The notes: a model not told the origin generated them from the letters alone. A stretch of DNA of 64,000 nt from Pectobacterium versatile (GCF_020166435.1 NZ_JAINZP010000009.1:62001-126000), one strand, 5' to 3'; positions 24,751 through 34,862 are shown, numbered from the stretch's first letter. Numbers and translations: made by a program.

Positions 24751-25449
24751 ATGAATGAAGAAATAATACCTTTATCATTATCTAATTTAAAAAATGAAAG
24801 CAGATATGAAACAATCGGAACCCCTTCTGTTGGTTATCCACAGATATGTATTAGAGTGAACAGAAAACCACAGAAGACCGATCTGAATGAAATCATTATC
24901 AAAGCCGATTCTGCTGCGGAAGAATATCCGGATAACAAAGAAAAAAGAGCACATGCGGTAGTCAGCGAGCTCACATCGTTATGTGGAAGTGGTCAGCTAG
25001 GTCATTCATGGATAATCATATTTTATAGCGAAAAAGAAAACGATTATACCTGCTATGGATATCATGAAAAAAAAGGGTTTGTTGAGGGATTAGTCAATGA
25101 TAAACCGACGCGTAAATTTGGATTCCAATTAGTTAAGAAAATTTCAGAAGAAGAGATAGATAATTTAAAAAACAATATCATTCCTAGTATCAATCAAGAA
25201 AGCACCGAAGTGGCAAAGTTACTCGGTATGTCTCCAGGAAAGGGTCAAGTCGGTGTTTATACCCCAATAACCAACTGCACATGGTTTTCCGGAAATATCT
25301 GGAATCAAACAACCCATAGCAAGATTGTATTCACACAATCTTTTAATGGAAAAGATCATGCTGAAGATTGGGGGATTGATGCATTATATTTCATGAGCGA
25401 AGTTTCCGATCCTGGCGTACTGGCCGAATATATTGATAACAAAGATTGA
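24751..25449 (+). CDS. putative permuted papain/NlpC-like protein
   Basis: I do not recognise a named family in this 232-residue protein. It has no signal peptide. Two motifs stand out: GQLGHSWIIIFYS with His85 followed by YTCYGYHEK, and GVYTPITNCTWFSGNIWN with Cys176. The same order and style (GHAFVSV...YGRFG; VTGVNCTTH) occur in the array toxins at 7983-8888 and 9689-10582. A shared circularly permuted cysteine-hydrolase fold is therefore likely, although overall identity is low. It is probably co-transcribed with the GH16 gene. An AGAGGG ribosome site precedes the ATG. No small membrane partner is present. Confidence 0.6.
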   Translation: MNEEIIPLSLSNLKNESRYETIGTPSVGYPQICIRVNRKPQKTDLNEIIIKADSAAEEYPDNKEKRAHAVVSELTSLCGSGQLGHSWIIIFYSEKENDYTCYGYHEKKGFVEGLVNDKPTRKFGFQLVKKISEEEIDNLKNNIIPSINQESTEVAKLLGMSPGKGQVGVYTPITNCTWFSGNIWNQTTHSKIVFTQSFNGKDHAEDWGIDALYFMSEVSDPGVLAEYIDNKD

Positions 25450-25560
25450 GAAAAAAGGTGATGGCAAGCTATCATGCAAAAACCGTCATCAAATGGTAAG
25501 CAAAGACTAATTTTCCTGTACCCGTTGTTACTTTGGCCATCTGCCTATGCTGAGATGGCC

Positions 25561-25779
25561 TTACCACTTTTTTTGCATGGCTTCCTGAATAACTTCAACG
25601 TTAAACCGTTCTTCTGCAAGCCATGAGGAAGGCATCCATCCCGCCAAATTTGGCTCACCACTTGTAAAATCTGGCGCTGTTAATGCCATGCTCCCGACAC
25701 AATTCAAGTACAGGAGAATAGGTTTCACCTGCTTGAGAATGGCGATGAATTAGCTATCAGTAAAACCTGATTTTTTCAT
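25561..25779 (-). pseudogene. IS3-family OrfA remnant
   Basis: The reverse strand starts MKKSGFTDS, then after frame damage reads ELCREHGI-like, FYKW-like and GGMDA-like pieces, and ends ERFNVEVIQEAMQKKW. This is the outline of an IS3-group OrfA (helix-turn-helix plus leucine zipper) with in-frame stops and a lost middle. A GGCCATCT...AGATGGCC inverted repeat at 25536-25561 lies just beyond it. It fills most of the gap 25450-25890. Confidence 0.75.
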
Positions 25780-25890
25780 AGCGAATCTCCCGCGTTCAGA
25801 GATTACGAGAAAATTCTACTTATGAATACTCTGCTTTTACGGAAGAATTACTATGGTTAGGAGAAAGTACTCCTAACCATATAGACATGA

Positions 25891-28248
25891 TTAAGCAAGC
25901 GGGTTACCGTTAACTGTGTAGATCAGATCATTAGAACCCAAATCAATTGTTCTAGAATCAACGAGTTTATTATTAATAAATAACCTTGCTGTTCTCGGGT
26001 TTAAATCCCTCTCAACATTAACATGAAATTTATTTGATAGATTCGATGTAATCCTGAATGAATTTAAATTATATTTAAATTTCTTACCTGATATAAATTC
26101 CACCTCAAGGTAAGACTGACTAACAGAATTGCTAGCATCATCAGGATAAACCATACCATAAGATCCATTTAATGCTGGATAGATATAGTTGGCTAATTTA
26201 GATTCAGGGTCATAGAATCCGACTAGGGTAATTACTTTAACGCCCTGCTTGTAAGGAATACGTTTCACCTTTTCATTATATGATTTATTCTGCTGCCAGA
26301 GCGAACCATTAGAAACGTAAAAAACGACACTACCCTTTGATAAAGTATCAACATTCCCATCATTAATTACTTTTACAGAATAAGACGAATTGACAACAAC
26401 CTTTATAACTTTATTATTGTTATTATTATTCGCTTTTGGAATATATATATTTGGAGAGTGTTTTCCATCATAAGAATTTATATCTACATTATTATTATCC
26501 TGTAAGTATAAATTTAATTTATCTATTGTTATATTCTCACCATTTTTGAATGGAATACTAAAGAATGGAGCTCTAAGAATATTATTTTCGTAAGGTTCCA
26601 TTCGCCCAACACTGTCATTCCATTTGCTAAATCCAGTTATTGAGTTAGTATCGAATACCATTTTACTCTCAAGGAATTTCTGTATTAGGTTAAGAACATA
26701 AGGTGTATGTAACGTAAACGCATTATAACTCATATATAATGGTTCCCCACCAGCCATCGCATCCTTCCCTAATTGATGACCATGAAAAGGCTCAGCATAT
26801 AAACTTTCATTCTCTTTTTCGCCTAAATATGTTCTCTTGTTAGTGATTTTTTTGTGAAAGTTAGGGATAAAAAAGTCATTATCACTATCCCAACCCCACG
26901 TTGAATTTCTATGGCTAGGTATAGCATCGACAGAACCATAAAACCCACCAGGGTAGTGTCCCAGCCCATAATTGTGGCCAATCTCATGGCTAAATTCATT
27001 ACCAATCGAATTCTCTAGCGTTGCCATTCCGTTACCACCAGAAAGCCCATGTACAATAGTCCCGTTGTCATATTTCCCAATAGAGAGATGAACTGTAATT
27101 TGCGCACTAAGATAGATGCTGTCACGAACTTTCGTTGAATTTATGCCATAGTTGGCAAAATCTATACCAGTTGCAATGAGATCCTTAGCAATATCTTCCC
27201 TCATAATTCCACTATGAACACCACCATTACCAGGGGCTTTATCAGTTAATAATCGACCATCGGGTAACATTACTTCTTTTAAATAAATAGGATCATATCG
27301 TGAAACAATCAAGCGACTTAGAGGGACCTGCTGAAAATACTGTCGATTAAATTCGGGTGTATCCTGAAAAGCAAACCCCTTTCTATAGGGTGTTAACATT
27401 CCAATCGATATAGTATGAAGTAATAATTCATTTGGCGCACCTACTTTTATATTTTTAATCGATCCGATTTTTTTACCATGAACAAAATCCATCTCAATGC
27501 CAGGCAAAATAAAACTTGCAGGCAATATTCCTGACCAGCCGTTTTCAATATATTTTATCTTAGAATATTGAATATCGCCCCAAAGACACCAAACACCATC
27601 AAAATTAGCAAAAGTCAGAGAATCACCTCTACTCATCACTATTGATTCTTTAGCATAAAAGACAGAAAAATTGTAACCAGAATTACACTTAAAGGTGATT
27701 TTTGCTCCTGATGATTCCTGGTTATTTAACAAAGTGAACGTTTTCGCCCAATTACCATCACTTGTTAATATTTTAATTGCTTTGGATTTTTTTGTTAAAC
27801 CCTCCAAAATAGATGGATCATTTGAAATTTTGTTAAGATCATTGTTTTTATCAAAAACAACATCATAATTTAGCGGCTCAGAAAAATCACTTTCATTATA
27901 ATTCCCTGTAACCGAACCGCAGGGTGATGTCAATTTTTCAGGGGGACGCATCTCAATTTTGTAAACAATATTACCGGACCTATTTTTGACATGTAAATAT
28001 ACGGACTCATTCTGATCAATTGATTCATATGATTTAAATAACACCATGGTTTTTCTTTTCGAAACCAGATGTGGTTGGATATCATTATCAATATGTTTTT
28101 TCGAAGGTATAATACTATTTTGTACAAAAAAAACAGAACCTTTAAAATCACCTATTGTATCGCTACCAAACACATTATTATTAAAATAAATACTTTCATT
28201 ACTATCTTTTTCTGGAGTGCAGCCAGTATTACATGATTGACTAGTCAT
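25891..28248 (-). CDS. M66 (StcE/dictomallein-like) zinc metalloprotease
   Basis: In this 785-residue protein the peptidase core carries HEIGHNYGLGHYPGG, with the zinc ligands His421, His425 and His431. This is the M66 signature known from the mucin-cleaving StcE and TagA. Upstream conserved features include the PLSRLIVSRYDPI strand and GGVHSGIMREDIAKDL. Two copies of a beta-rich module flank the core: residues ~156-223 (SDGNWAK, FDGVW) and ~562-651 (IPFKNGE, YDGKH, NGSLW). The second matches the phosphoesterase C-terminus at 3967-5292. Unlike StcE it has no signal peptide, and an in-frame stop just upstream rules out a longer start. A glycoprotein substrate is likely by family. The gene is very AT-rich, suggesting transfer. 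Confidence 0.87.
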   Translation of the reverse strand: MTSQSCNTGCTPEKDSNESIYFNNNVFGSDTIGDFKGSVFFVQNSIIPSKKHIDNDIQPHLVSKRKTMVLFKSYESIDQNESVYLHVKNRSGNIVYKIEMRPPEKLTSPCGSVTGNYNESDFSEPLNYDVVFDKNNDLNKISNDPSILEGLTKKSKAIKILTSDGNWAKTFTLLNNQESSGAKITFKCNSGYNFSVFYAKESIVMSRGDSLTFANFDGVWCLWGDIQYSKIKYIENGWSGILPASFILPGIEMDFVHGKKIGSIKNIKVGAPNELLLHTISIGMLTPYRKGFAFQDTPEFNRQYFQQVPLSRLIVSRYDPIYLKEVMLPDGRLLTDKAPGNGGVHSGIMREDIAKDLIATGIDFANYGINSTKVRDSIYLSAQITVHLSIGKYDNGTIVHGLSGGNGMATLENSIGNEFSHEIGHNYGLGHYPGGFYGSVDAIPSHRNSTWGWDSDNDFFIPNFHKKITNKRTYLGEKENESLYAEPFHGHQLGKDAMAGGEPLYMSYNAFTLHTPYVLNLIQKFLESKMVFDTNSITGFSKWNDSVGRMEPYENNILRAPFFSIPFKNGENITIDKLNLYLQDNNNVDINSYDGKHSPNIYIPKANNNNNNKVIKVVVNSSYSVKVINDGNVDTLSKGSVVFYVSNGSLWQQNKSYNEKVKRIPYKQGVKVITLVGFYDPESKLANYIYPALNGSYGMVYPDDASNSVSQSYLEVEFISGKKFKYNLNSFRITSNLSNKFHVNVERDLNPRTARLFINNKLVDSRTIDLGSNDLIYTVNGNPLA

Positions 28249-28477
28249 AATATTATCCTCTAATTATTAATTGCTAAACATACGATTTTTAAAACCAAAA
28301 TATAAATCAATTAACAGATTATCGCCCCTAGAAAAATTAAACATAATATAAGCATAGCACATCTGAAAATATAAAATTAATTCTAAGAAATTTTTAAAAT
28401 AAGATGTTATTTAATAACTTAATAAAACTAGGAACTCCCAAAAAAAATAAGATGGATTATTATTTACAACCTATAGA

Positions 28478-28806
28478 TATATCTTAAATAATTCGAGTTC
28501 CAGGACAAAATTTAACATTTTGAACAACACAAAGCGTTAGCCCTTTAGGGCGATGCTCAGCAATGAGCATCGTAACGCGGCAAGTGAAGGATACATTCGT
28601 CGAGAACGAATTTTACCAGCCAACGGCTGGCCTTTGGTGAGAGACAGGATGTCTCCCATGTTATCCCGATGAGCCTACTCAGGTAAGTGATTCCGGTGAC
28701 TGACAAACCTGCCAAAGGCAGGTTTGAACGCTGTTTGTAGCGGCCCTAACGGGGTGAGGCACGCACAAGTGTGCCGAGTAGCGTAACTTGAAGTGTGACA
28801 GGTATA
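28478..28806. repeat. long ERIC element with compound insert
   Basis: The termini TATATCTTAAATAATTCGAG and CTTGAAGTGTGACAGGTATA and the core CTACTCAGGTAAGTGATTCCGGTGA are ERIC-like. It is ~330 bp because several hairpin units are inserted (CGATGCTCAGCAATGAGCATCG; CCAGCCAACGGCTGG; ACCTGCC...GGCAGGT). The remaining gap is 28249-28477 (AT-rich upstream region of the M66 gene) and 28807-29092, where I see no gene, only a weak IS5-like N-terminal scrap near 28850. Confidence 0.78.
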
Positions 28807-29092
28807 TAGGGGTTGTCATAAACAGCTTAATAAATCACTTTCCTGAATTATGCGTAAAACAATTAATCAGTTTTGGCATCTTTCAGATGAACTCTGGCAA
28901 AACGAACAACTTGCTACTTAGAGGGGAAGACAATAGATTCGTCATGCCCATCTTTTAACGGATGCATGAGAAAACCACCACTAGTGGGATAAAAGAACTC
29001 AGTCGACAGAGGAAAATAAGGAGTAACCTAGACAGATGGGAAGGGGCTGCCCTCATCGATTATCGTGACAAGAGCAAACCCAACGCTTTGAC

Positions 29093-30898
29093 TTATTCAC
29101 TGAGAACAAAATGCCCTTCCCCGACCTGCTTATAGTGGCGTGCGGGAGGATGGAAATCGGGGGCGCGTACCGGACTACGCAATTCATCATTGGTGATATT
29201 ACGCACCGGACGCGTGTCGGGATCAGGTACGGGAACCGCAGAAATCAGACGTCGGGTGTAATCATGCTGCGGATTATCGAAGATCGCCGAACGTGGCCCG
29301 ATCTCCACGATTTCACCGAGATACATCACCGCAACGCGGTGGCTGATACGCTCGACCACCGCCATATCGTGCGAGATAAACAGGAATGACAGCCCCAGCT
29401 TCTGCTGGAGATCCAGCATCAGGTTGATCACCTGTGCCTTGACGGACACATCCAGCGCCGATACTGATTCATCGGCAATAATCACTTTCGGCTCCAGCGC
29501 CAGAGCACGGGCAATACAGACGCGCTGCCGCTGCCCACCGGAGAACTGATGCGGGAAACGCGAGGCCATATCGCCGGATAACCCCACCTGTTCCAGCAGC
29601 GCGTTCACTCTTGCATTAACATCCTGTCGGGTCGCAAGGCCGTGCAGCAGCATCGGTTCGGCGATAGCTTCCCCTATCCGCATGCGCGGGTTCAGGCTTT
29701 CATACGGATCCTGAAACACCATTTGAATCTGCCGCCGCGAATCCGTCAGCTCACGCTTATCCGCCGTCAGGATATTTTTTCCCAGCAGTTGAATGTCGCC
29801 ACTGACGGCGTCGTTGAGGCGAATAATCGACCGACCGGTAGTGGATTTACCGCAGCCCGACTCCCCGACCAGCGCGAGCGTTTCTCCCGGCCAGAGATCG
29901 AACGAGACATTCTCAACCGCGTGAACACGCCCCGACAGCCGACGGAAAAACCCTGATCGGATATCAAATCGAGTAACCAGATTTTTTACCGTCAGCACCG
30001 GTTCCTCACCCGACACGGTATTCACCGCCTCCGGTACCGGCTGGCGCTCGCCCGTTTTGAGATCGACCAGCGGAAAGCGCTGCGGCCATGCGCTGCCGGA
30101 CATTGAGCCTAATTTGGGCACGGCAGACAGCAGCATCCGGGTATAGGGCTGTTGCGGGTGATGAAAAATCTCCCGCGTGACGGCGTTTTCCACCATTTCG
30201 CCCTGATACATCACCAGCGTGCGGTCTGAGACCTCCGCCACCACGCCCATGTCGTGGGTGATAAACAGCACCGACATCCCTTCTTCTTCCTGAAGGGTTT
30301 TTATCAGCGTCAGAATTTGCGCCTGAATCGTGACGTCCAGCGCCGTCGTCGGCTCGTCGGCAATCAGCAGTTTCGGGTGGCAGGCCAGCGCAATCGCAAT
30401 CACTACGCGCTGGCGCATCCCGCCGGAGAAGCTCTGCGGGTATTCGTTCAGCCGTGATTTCGCCGCCGGAATGCGGACTTTTTCCAGCAGGCGCACCGCT
30501 TCGGCACGCGCTTCGGCTTTGCCCATGCCACGATGGCGACGCAGCACTTCTGTAATCTGGTAGCCAATCGGCAACACCGGATTCAGGCTGGTCATTGGCT
30601 CCTGGAAAATCATGCCGATGCGGTTGCCGCGCACATCCTGCATCGCTTTATTAGGGAGCGACAGCAGTTCGGTGTCGCCAAAATGAATCTGACCTTCAAC
30701 CCGGCTTTGGCCAGGTGGCAGTAAGCGCATGATGGATTTCGCCATCACGCTTTTCCCTGAACCAGATTCTCCCACCACGGCGACCGTCTCTTTCTCGCCA
30801 ATCGTGAAGGACAAATCCCGCACCACGTTCATCCACTCGCCGTTCACCTGAAAGGCGGTGGTCAGATGCGAAACGGACATAATCGGCGCTGTCATGTG
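29093..30898 (-). CDS. dipeptide-type ABC transporter, double ATPase (GsiA-like)
   Basis: The product is about 601 residues with two complete ABC domains in one chain. Domain 1 has GESGSGKS, SGGMRQRVVIA and LIADEPTTALD. Domain 2 has GESGCGKS, SGGQRQRVCIA and IADESVSALD. Each is followed by the oligopeptide-type C-terminal extension (HPYTR-like). This fused form is that of GsiA rather than separate DppD/DppF. The start at 30898 (MTAPIMSV) has AAGGGG upstream; a GTG 33 bases earlier is possible. It energises the two permeases encoded immediately upstream and is the last gene of the operon. Confidence 0.9.
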   Translation of the reverse strand, partial: HMTAPIMSVSHLTTAFQVNGEWMNVVRDLSFTIGEKETVAVVGESGSGKSVMAKSIMRLLPPGQSRVEGQIHFGDTELLSLPNKAMQDVRGNRIGMIFQEPMTSLNPVLPIGYQITEVLRRHRGMGKAEARAEAVRLLEKVRIPAAKSRLNEYPQSFSGGMRQRVVIAIALACHPKLLIADEPTTALDVTIQAQILTLIKTLQEEEGMSVLFITHDMGVVAEVSDRTLVMYQGEMVENAVTREIFHHPQQPYTRMLLSAVPKLGSMSGSAWPQRFPLVDLKTGERQPVPEAVNTVSGEEPVLTVKNLVTRFDIRSGFFRRLSGRVHAVENVSFDLWPGETLALVGESGCGKSTTGRSIIRLNDAVSGDIQLLGKNILTADKRELTDSRRQIQMVFQDPYESLNPRMRIGEAIAEPMLLHGLATRQDVNARVNALLEQVGLSGDMASRFPHQFSGGQRQRVCIARALALEPKVIIADESVSALDVSVKAQVINLMLDLQQKLGLSFLFISHDMAVVERISHRVAVMYLGEIVEIGPRSAIFDNPQHDYTRRLISAVPVPDPDTRPVRNITNDELRSPVRAPDFHPPARHYKQVGEGHFVLSE

Positions 30899-30934
30899 TT
30901 CGTTACCCCTTATTCCTATGGGCGTTCCCACAGA

Positions 30935-31843
30935 TTAATTCCGCGGGTTGAGGATATCGCGCAGCGCATCCCCGACCAAATTGATCGCCACAATCAGCAG
31001 CAGCAGCGTTAGCCCTGGGAAAAAGCTGATCCAGTAGTCGCCCGACATCAGGTATTCAAAACCGTTTGAGATCAGCAGCCCCAGTGACGGTTCCGTCACT
31101 GGCAGCCCGATCCCCAAAAACGAGAGCGTGGCTTCCAGCATGATGGCGTAGGCGATGCGCATCGTTGCCACCACGATCAGGGGTGCCAGACAGTTCGGTA
31201 AAATATGGCGAAACAGGATACGGCGGTTGGAGAGCGCCATGCTGCGCGCCGCGTCCACATAGCTGCGGCGACGTTCCACCAGTGCCGAACCGCGAATCGT
31301 CCGCGCGTAGTAAGCCCACTGGGTCACCACCAGCGCCATAATAATCTTGTCGACCCCTTGCCCCAGCACGGCCAGCAGGATCAGCGCAATCAGGATGGGG
31401 GGGAAACTGAGCTGGATATCCACGATACGCATGATCGTGGCATCCGTTTTTCCGCCGACGTAGGCGCTAATCAGCCCCAGCGAGGCACCAATCAGCAGCG
31501 CAAGTACCGCACTGGAAAACCCTACGATCAGGCTGATACGAGTACCGTACAGAATGGCGCTGAACAGGTCGCGCCCCTGATCGTCTGTCCCCAGCCAATA
31601 CGTCATGCCCGCCATGCTCTGCGCACCCGGCGCGAGTCGGCCATCCATGATGTCGAGCTGCATCAGATCGTAGGGATTCTGCGGTGACAGAAGCGGGGCA
31701 AGCAGCGCCAGCAGCACGAAAATCGCCAGCATGATCAGCCCACACAGTGCTAGCCGATCGTTGATCAGCGCCATCATAACGCGCATCACCGGATGGGCCG
31801 TTTTTTGCACGGCAGCGGGCTGGTGTATCGTATTCCCTGTCAT
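30935..31843 (-). CDS. ABC transporter permease (DppC/GsiD-like)
   Basis: This is a 302-residue inner-membrane protein with six hydrophobic segments, the OppC-type N-terminal extension (LLAPLLSPQNPYD) and the cytoplasmic coupling motif EATLSFLGIGLP. It overlaps the preceding permease gene by 4 bases (ATGA-type). Together the two permeases form the channel used by the substrate-binding protein at 35819. Confidence 0.92.
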   Translation of the reverse strand: MTGNTIHQPAAVQKTAHPVMRVMMALINDRLALCGLIMLAIFVLLALLAPLLSPQNPYDLMQLDIMDGRLAPGAQSMAGMTYWLGTDDQGRDLFSAILYGTRISLIVGFSSAVLALLIGASLGLISAYVGGKTDATIMRIVDIQLSFPPILIALILLAVLGQGVDKIIMALVVTQWAYYARTIRGSALVERRRSYVDAARSMALSNRRILFRHILPNCLAPLIVVATMRIAYAIMLEATLSFLGIGLPVTEPSLGLLISNGFEYLMSGDYWISFFPGLTLLLLIVAINLVGDALRDILNPRN

Positions 31844-32817
31844 CCCTTGTCTCCTCCCAGCCGCACGCGCGGATCGACCAGCACATACAGCAAATCGACC
31901 AGCAGGTTAATCACGCTGAACATCACGACGGTAATCATCAGATAAGCCAGGATGACCGGACGGTCGAGCACGGCGATCGAGTCGATAATCAGTTTACCCA
32001 TGCCCGGCCAGGCATAAATGGTTTCCGTGACGACGGCAAACGCGATCAGCGATCCCAGTTCCAGCCCCAGCACGGTAATCAGTGGAATCAGCGTATTGCG
32101 CAGCACATGAACCAGAACAATGCGGGTTTCCGACAGCCCTTTCGCGCGGGCAAACTGTACATAATCCTGTTGCAGACACTCCATCACGCCCGCACGCATT
32201 AGACGGATAACCAGCGAGATTTTAAACAGCGCGAGGTTAAATGCGGGTAAAAGCAGGTGTTCGAGACCATCGCGGGTCAGAAAACTGAATGGAATACCGA
32301 AGAGATCGTGAGTATCACCTCGGCCAGAGGACGGCAGCCAGCCGAGCTTCACGCTGAACAGCATGATCATCACCAGCCCGATCCAGAACGTGGGCAGGCT
32401 AAAGCCGAGGATGGAAAAGGTCATGATGGATTTGGACACCGCGCTGTCCGGCTTCAGGCCAGCGTAGATCCCCAGCGGAATACCGACAACCAGCGCCATC
32501 ACGAACGCTACCATCGCCAGTTCGAGCGTGGCGGGCATGCGCTGAAAAATGAGCGTCAGCGCGGGTTGGTTAAAGATAAAAGAGTTGCCCATGTCGCCCT
32601 GAAAGGCGTTCCAGACAAACAGCCCGTACTGTTCCCAGACGGGCTTATCCAGACCAAAGGACTGAATCACCGCCAGCCGTTCCGCTGGCGTGGCCGTCGC
32701 ACTCAACAGCATATCGACCGGATTACCGACCAGATAAACACCCACAAACACCAGCACCGACATAACAGCCAGCGTCAGCAGCGTTTGTCCGATTCGGCTC
32801 AGCAGGTAGGCTATCAT
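31840..32817 (-). CDS. ABC transporter permease (DppB/GsiC-like)
   Basis: This is a 325-residue inner-membrane protein with the DppB-type N-terminus (MIAYLLSRIGQTLLTLAVMSVLVF) and the EAA-type loop RAKGLSETRIVLVHVLRNTLIPL. The start codon overlaps the nucleoside hydrolase stop by one base behind GGAGCACTG, showing tight operon organisation. Confidence 0.92.
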   Translation of the reverse strand: MIAYLLSRIGQTLLTLAVMSVLVFVGVYLVGNPVDMLLSATATPAERLAVIQSFGLDKPVWEQYGLFVWNAFQGDMGNSFIFNQPALTLIFQRMPATLELAMVAFVMALVVGIPLGIYAGLKPDSAVSKSIMTFSILGFSLPTFWIGLVMIMLFSVKLGWLPSSGRGDTHDLFGIPFSFLTRDGLEHLLLPAFNLALFKISLVIRLMRAGVMECLQQDYVQFARAKGLSETRIVLVHVLRNTLIPLITVLGLELGSLIAFAVVTETIYAWPGMGKLIIDSIAVLDRPVILAYLMITVVMFSVINLLVDLLYVLVDPRVRLGGDKG

Positions 32818-33806
32818 CAGTGCTCCTCAGATCCATTGATTGCTTCGGAACCATTTATTGCTTCAGGGCCATAGCGACGCAGGCGATCGGCAATCAGCCC
32901 GAGGAATCCTTGTTCGTCGATTTCACGCATGATCAGCGCATTCTCCGGCTCACCCAGTTTGTGATAAAAGTCGGCAAACACGTAACCCGCCATCTTACCG
33001 GCGACTTCCACTCCTATACGAGCGCGTTTTGACTTGAACAGCTCCGGTTTCAACAGCCATGCAATGACGGTCGCATCATGAATCGGCCCGCCTTCACGGC
33101 CAAAGCGCTCAACCTCGCTACGGTCAAACATACGCAGCAGCGCGGCCATCGCCTTACCCGGCGCACCGCCGCTACGTTCGATGGCATCAACTTGTTCCGT
33201 CTGAATCAGTGCCTGAAAGGTCACATCCAGCGGCATGATGACAATGGGCACACCGGAAGAAAAGACGATTTCCGCCGCATGCGGATCGGCATAGACGTTA
33301 AAATCCGCCCACGGTACGCGATTCCCCATCGCGGTAAAGGCGCAGCTCATGGACACAATCTGTTTGATGCCGCGTGCGACATCAGGATGGAAACACAGTG
33401 CCAATGCCAGATTCGTCATCGGCCCTATAGAACAAATGGTGATCGGGTTATTATCGGCCGCGGCCTGACGCGTCATCCGCACCAGAAAATCGACGGCATG
33501 TTCCTCTTCCGGCGACAGCGTGCTTTCTGGCACCCAGTCAGAGGAAAACTTACCGATATGAGCGTATTTACCGAAAACCTGATCGCGGATGAGCGGACGC
33601 GAAGCACCGGCAAAAATCGGCACATCGGTTCTACCTGTCACGCCCACCACGTTACAGGCATTCGGCAACGTCGCAGCCAGCGGCACATTACCAGCCACAA
33701 TGGTAATCCCGAGTACGTCCAGTTCGGGCGAGGCCAATGCCAGCCAGATGGCTATTGCATCATCAACGCCGGGGTCAGTATCAATAATTATGCGTTCTCG
33801 AACCAT
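32817..33806 (-). CDS. nucleoside hydrolase (IUNH family), first of two
   Basis: This is a roughly 329-residue enzyme with the DTDPGVDDA metal/ribose-binding motif at its N-terminus, GPMTNLALAL, NVYADPHAAEIVF and HDATVIAWLL, all conserved in inosine-uridine-preferring ribohydrolases that cleave the N-glycosidic bond of ribonucleosides. The start at 33806 (MVRERII) is better placed behind GGAGAGG than the GTG 9 bases earlier. It lies one base after the sister gene. It is part of an ABC uptake operon, so its substrate is probably the imported compound or a derivative of it. The base preference cannot be read from the sequence. Confidence 0.9.
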   Translation of the reverse strand: MVRERIIIDTDPGVDDAIAIWLALASPELDVLGITIVAGNVPLAATLPNACNVVGVTGRTDVPIFAGASRPLIRDQVFGKYAHIGKFSSDWVPESTLSPEEEHAVDFLVRMTRQAAADNNPITICSIGPMTNLALALCFHPDVARGIKQIVSMSCAFTAMGNRVPWADFNVYADPHAAEIVFSSGVPIVIMPLDVTFQALIQTEQVDAIERSGGAPGKAMAALLRMFDRSEVERFGREGGPIHDATVIAWLLKPELFKSKRARIGVEVAGKMAGYVFADFYHKLGEPENALIMREIDEQGFLGLIADRLRRYGPEAINGSEAINGSEEH

Positions 33807-33807
33807 G

Positions 33808-34761
33808 TCAGACACCCTCTCCGTAGCGGCTCAGTAAGTCAGCAAACAGCTCAACAACCTGTTTGGCATCAACGCCCGTCACCACATCCACATTCGGCTG
33901 CCGATCGGTTTTTCCGTACCAGTCAGCAACGGTCTGTCCCATGCACAGCTCGCTTTCCTGCTCAATGTAAACGCTGGCTTTTTCCGTCGTGAAGCAATGT
34001 GGCGCCAGAACCCAGGCGATGACCAGCGGATCGTGTAGCGGGCCGCCGCGTGAGCCATAGCGGCGGATGTCATTGCGATCCCAAAACGCCATCATTTCAC
34101 CCAAGGGGGCGGAAATACGTCCGGATAGCGCAATGAAACGTGCCACCAATTCCGGCGTTAAAATCACCTGATGCGTGACATCCAGCGGTAGCGCGACGAT
34201 GGCAATCGACGAGTCGAACACGACCTTGGCCGCCTGCGGATCGGCGATCATATTGAATTCAGAGGTCAGGCTGCGGTTGCCCGCTTCCCGGTATGCGCCG
34301 CCCATCATCACAATGCGTGCAATACCGTCGACAATGTCAGGAGACATACGCAGCGCCATCGCGACATTGGTTAACGGCCCTAACGTACAGAGCGTGATCG
34401 GCGTGCCGTCAGCGATCGCCTGTTTGCACTGCGCAATAATAAAACTCACCGCATGCTGCGCGTCGGCCTGTTTTTGCGGCGCAGGCAACACCGTCTGGCC
34501 CAGTCCGCTTTCGCCATGGAACTGGCCATGAATAGGATCACGCAACAGCGGCCGATGGCAGCCGGCGAAAACGGGAATATCGGTGCGCTGACCCAGCTCA
34601 ACAATTTGCAGCGCATTACGCACCGTTTTTTCCACAGGCTGGTTACCACACACCGCGCAAATACCGCGAATATCCAACTCTGGTGACACAAATGCACTTA
34701 ATAACGCAATCGCGTCATCTATCCCCGGATCACAATCAATAATAATAGGTAAAGCGCTCAT
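33808..34761 (-). CDS. nucleoside hydrolase (IUNH family), second of two
   Basis: The 317-residue paralogue has DCDPGIDDA, GPLTNVAMAL, NMIADPQAAKVVF and HDPLVIAWVL. It differs substantially from its neighbour, so the pair probably has divided specificities, for example purine versus pyrimidine or two steps on one compound, rather than being a recent duplicate. No signal peptide is present, so cleavage is cytosolic, after uptake. Confidence 0.9.
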   Translation of the reverse strand: MSALPIIIDCDPGIDDAIALLSAFVSPELDIRGICAVCGNQPVEKTVRNALQIVELGQRTDIPVFAGCHRPLLRDPIHGQFHGESGLGQTVLPAPQKQADAQHAVSFIIAQCKQAIADGTPITLCTLGPLTNVAMALRMSPDIVDGIARIVMMGGAYREAGNRSLTSEFNMIADPQAAKVVFDSSIAIVALPLDVTHQVILTPELVARFIALSGRISAPLGEMMAFWDRNDIRRYGSRGGPLHDPLVIAWVLAPHCFTTEKASVYIEQESELCMGQTVADWYGKTDRQPNVDVVTGVDAKQVVELFADLLSRYGEGV

Positions 34762-34862
34762 CCTTCGATGATTCCTTTTCTCTTTTTAATCGGTACTGCC
34801 GAACATCAAGGTGCAGAAAGACCCACACCGCTACAGCGTGAAAAATAATAAGTAAATTGACA

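Noticed and set aside
24751..25449. Assignment of the 232-residue protein as an immunity protein of the GH16 enzyme
   Set aside because: GH16 enzymes need no immunity protein and the His/Cys motifs point to an enzyme instead.
28850..28920. Possible IS5-type N-terminal fragment (FWHLSDELW)
   Set aside because: Only about ten residues match and stops follow at once; mentioned in the ERIC entry, not called.
33078..33992. 304-codon forward frame across the nucleoside hydrolases
   Set aside because: Antisense shadow; the reverse strand carries the family motifs and tight operon junctions.
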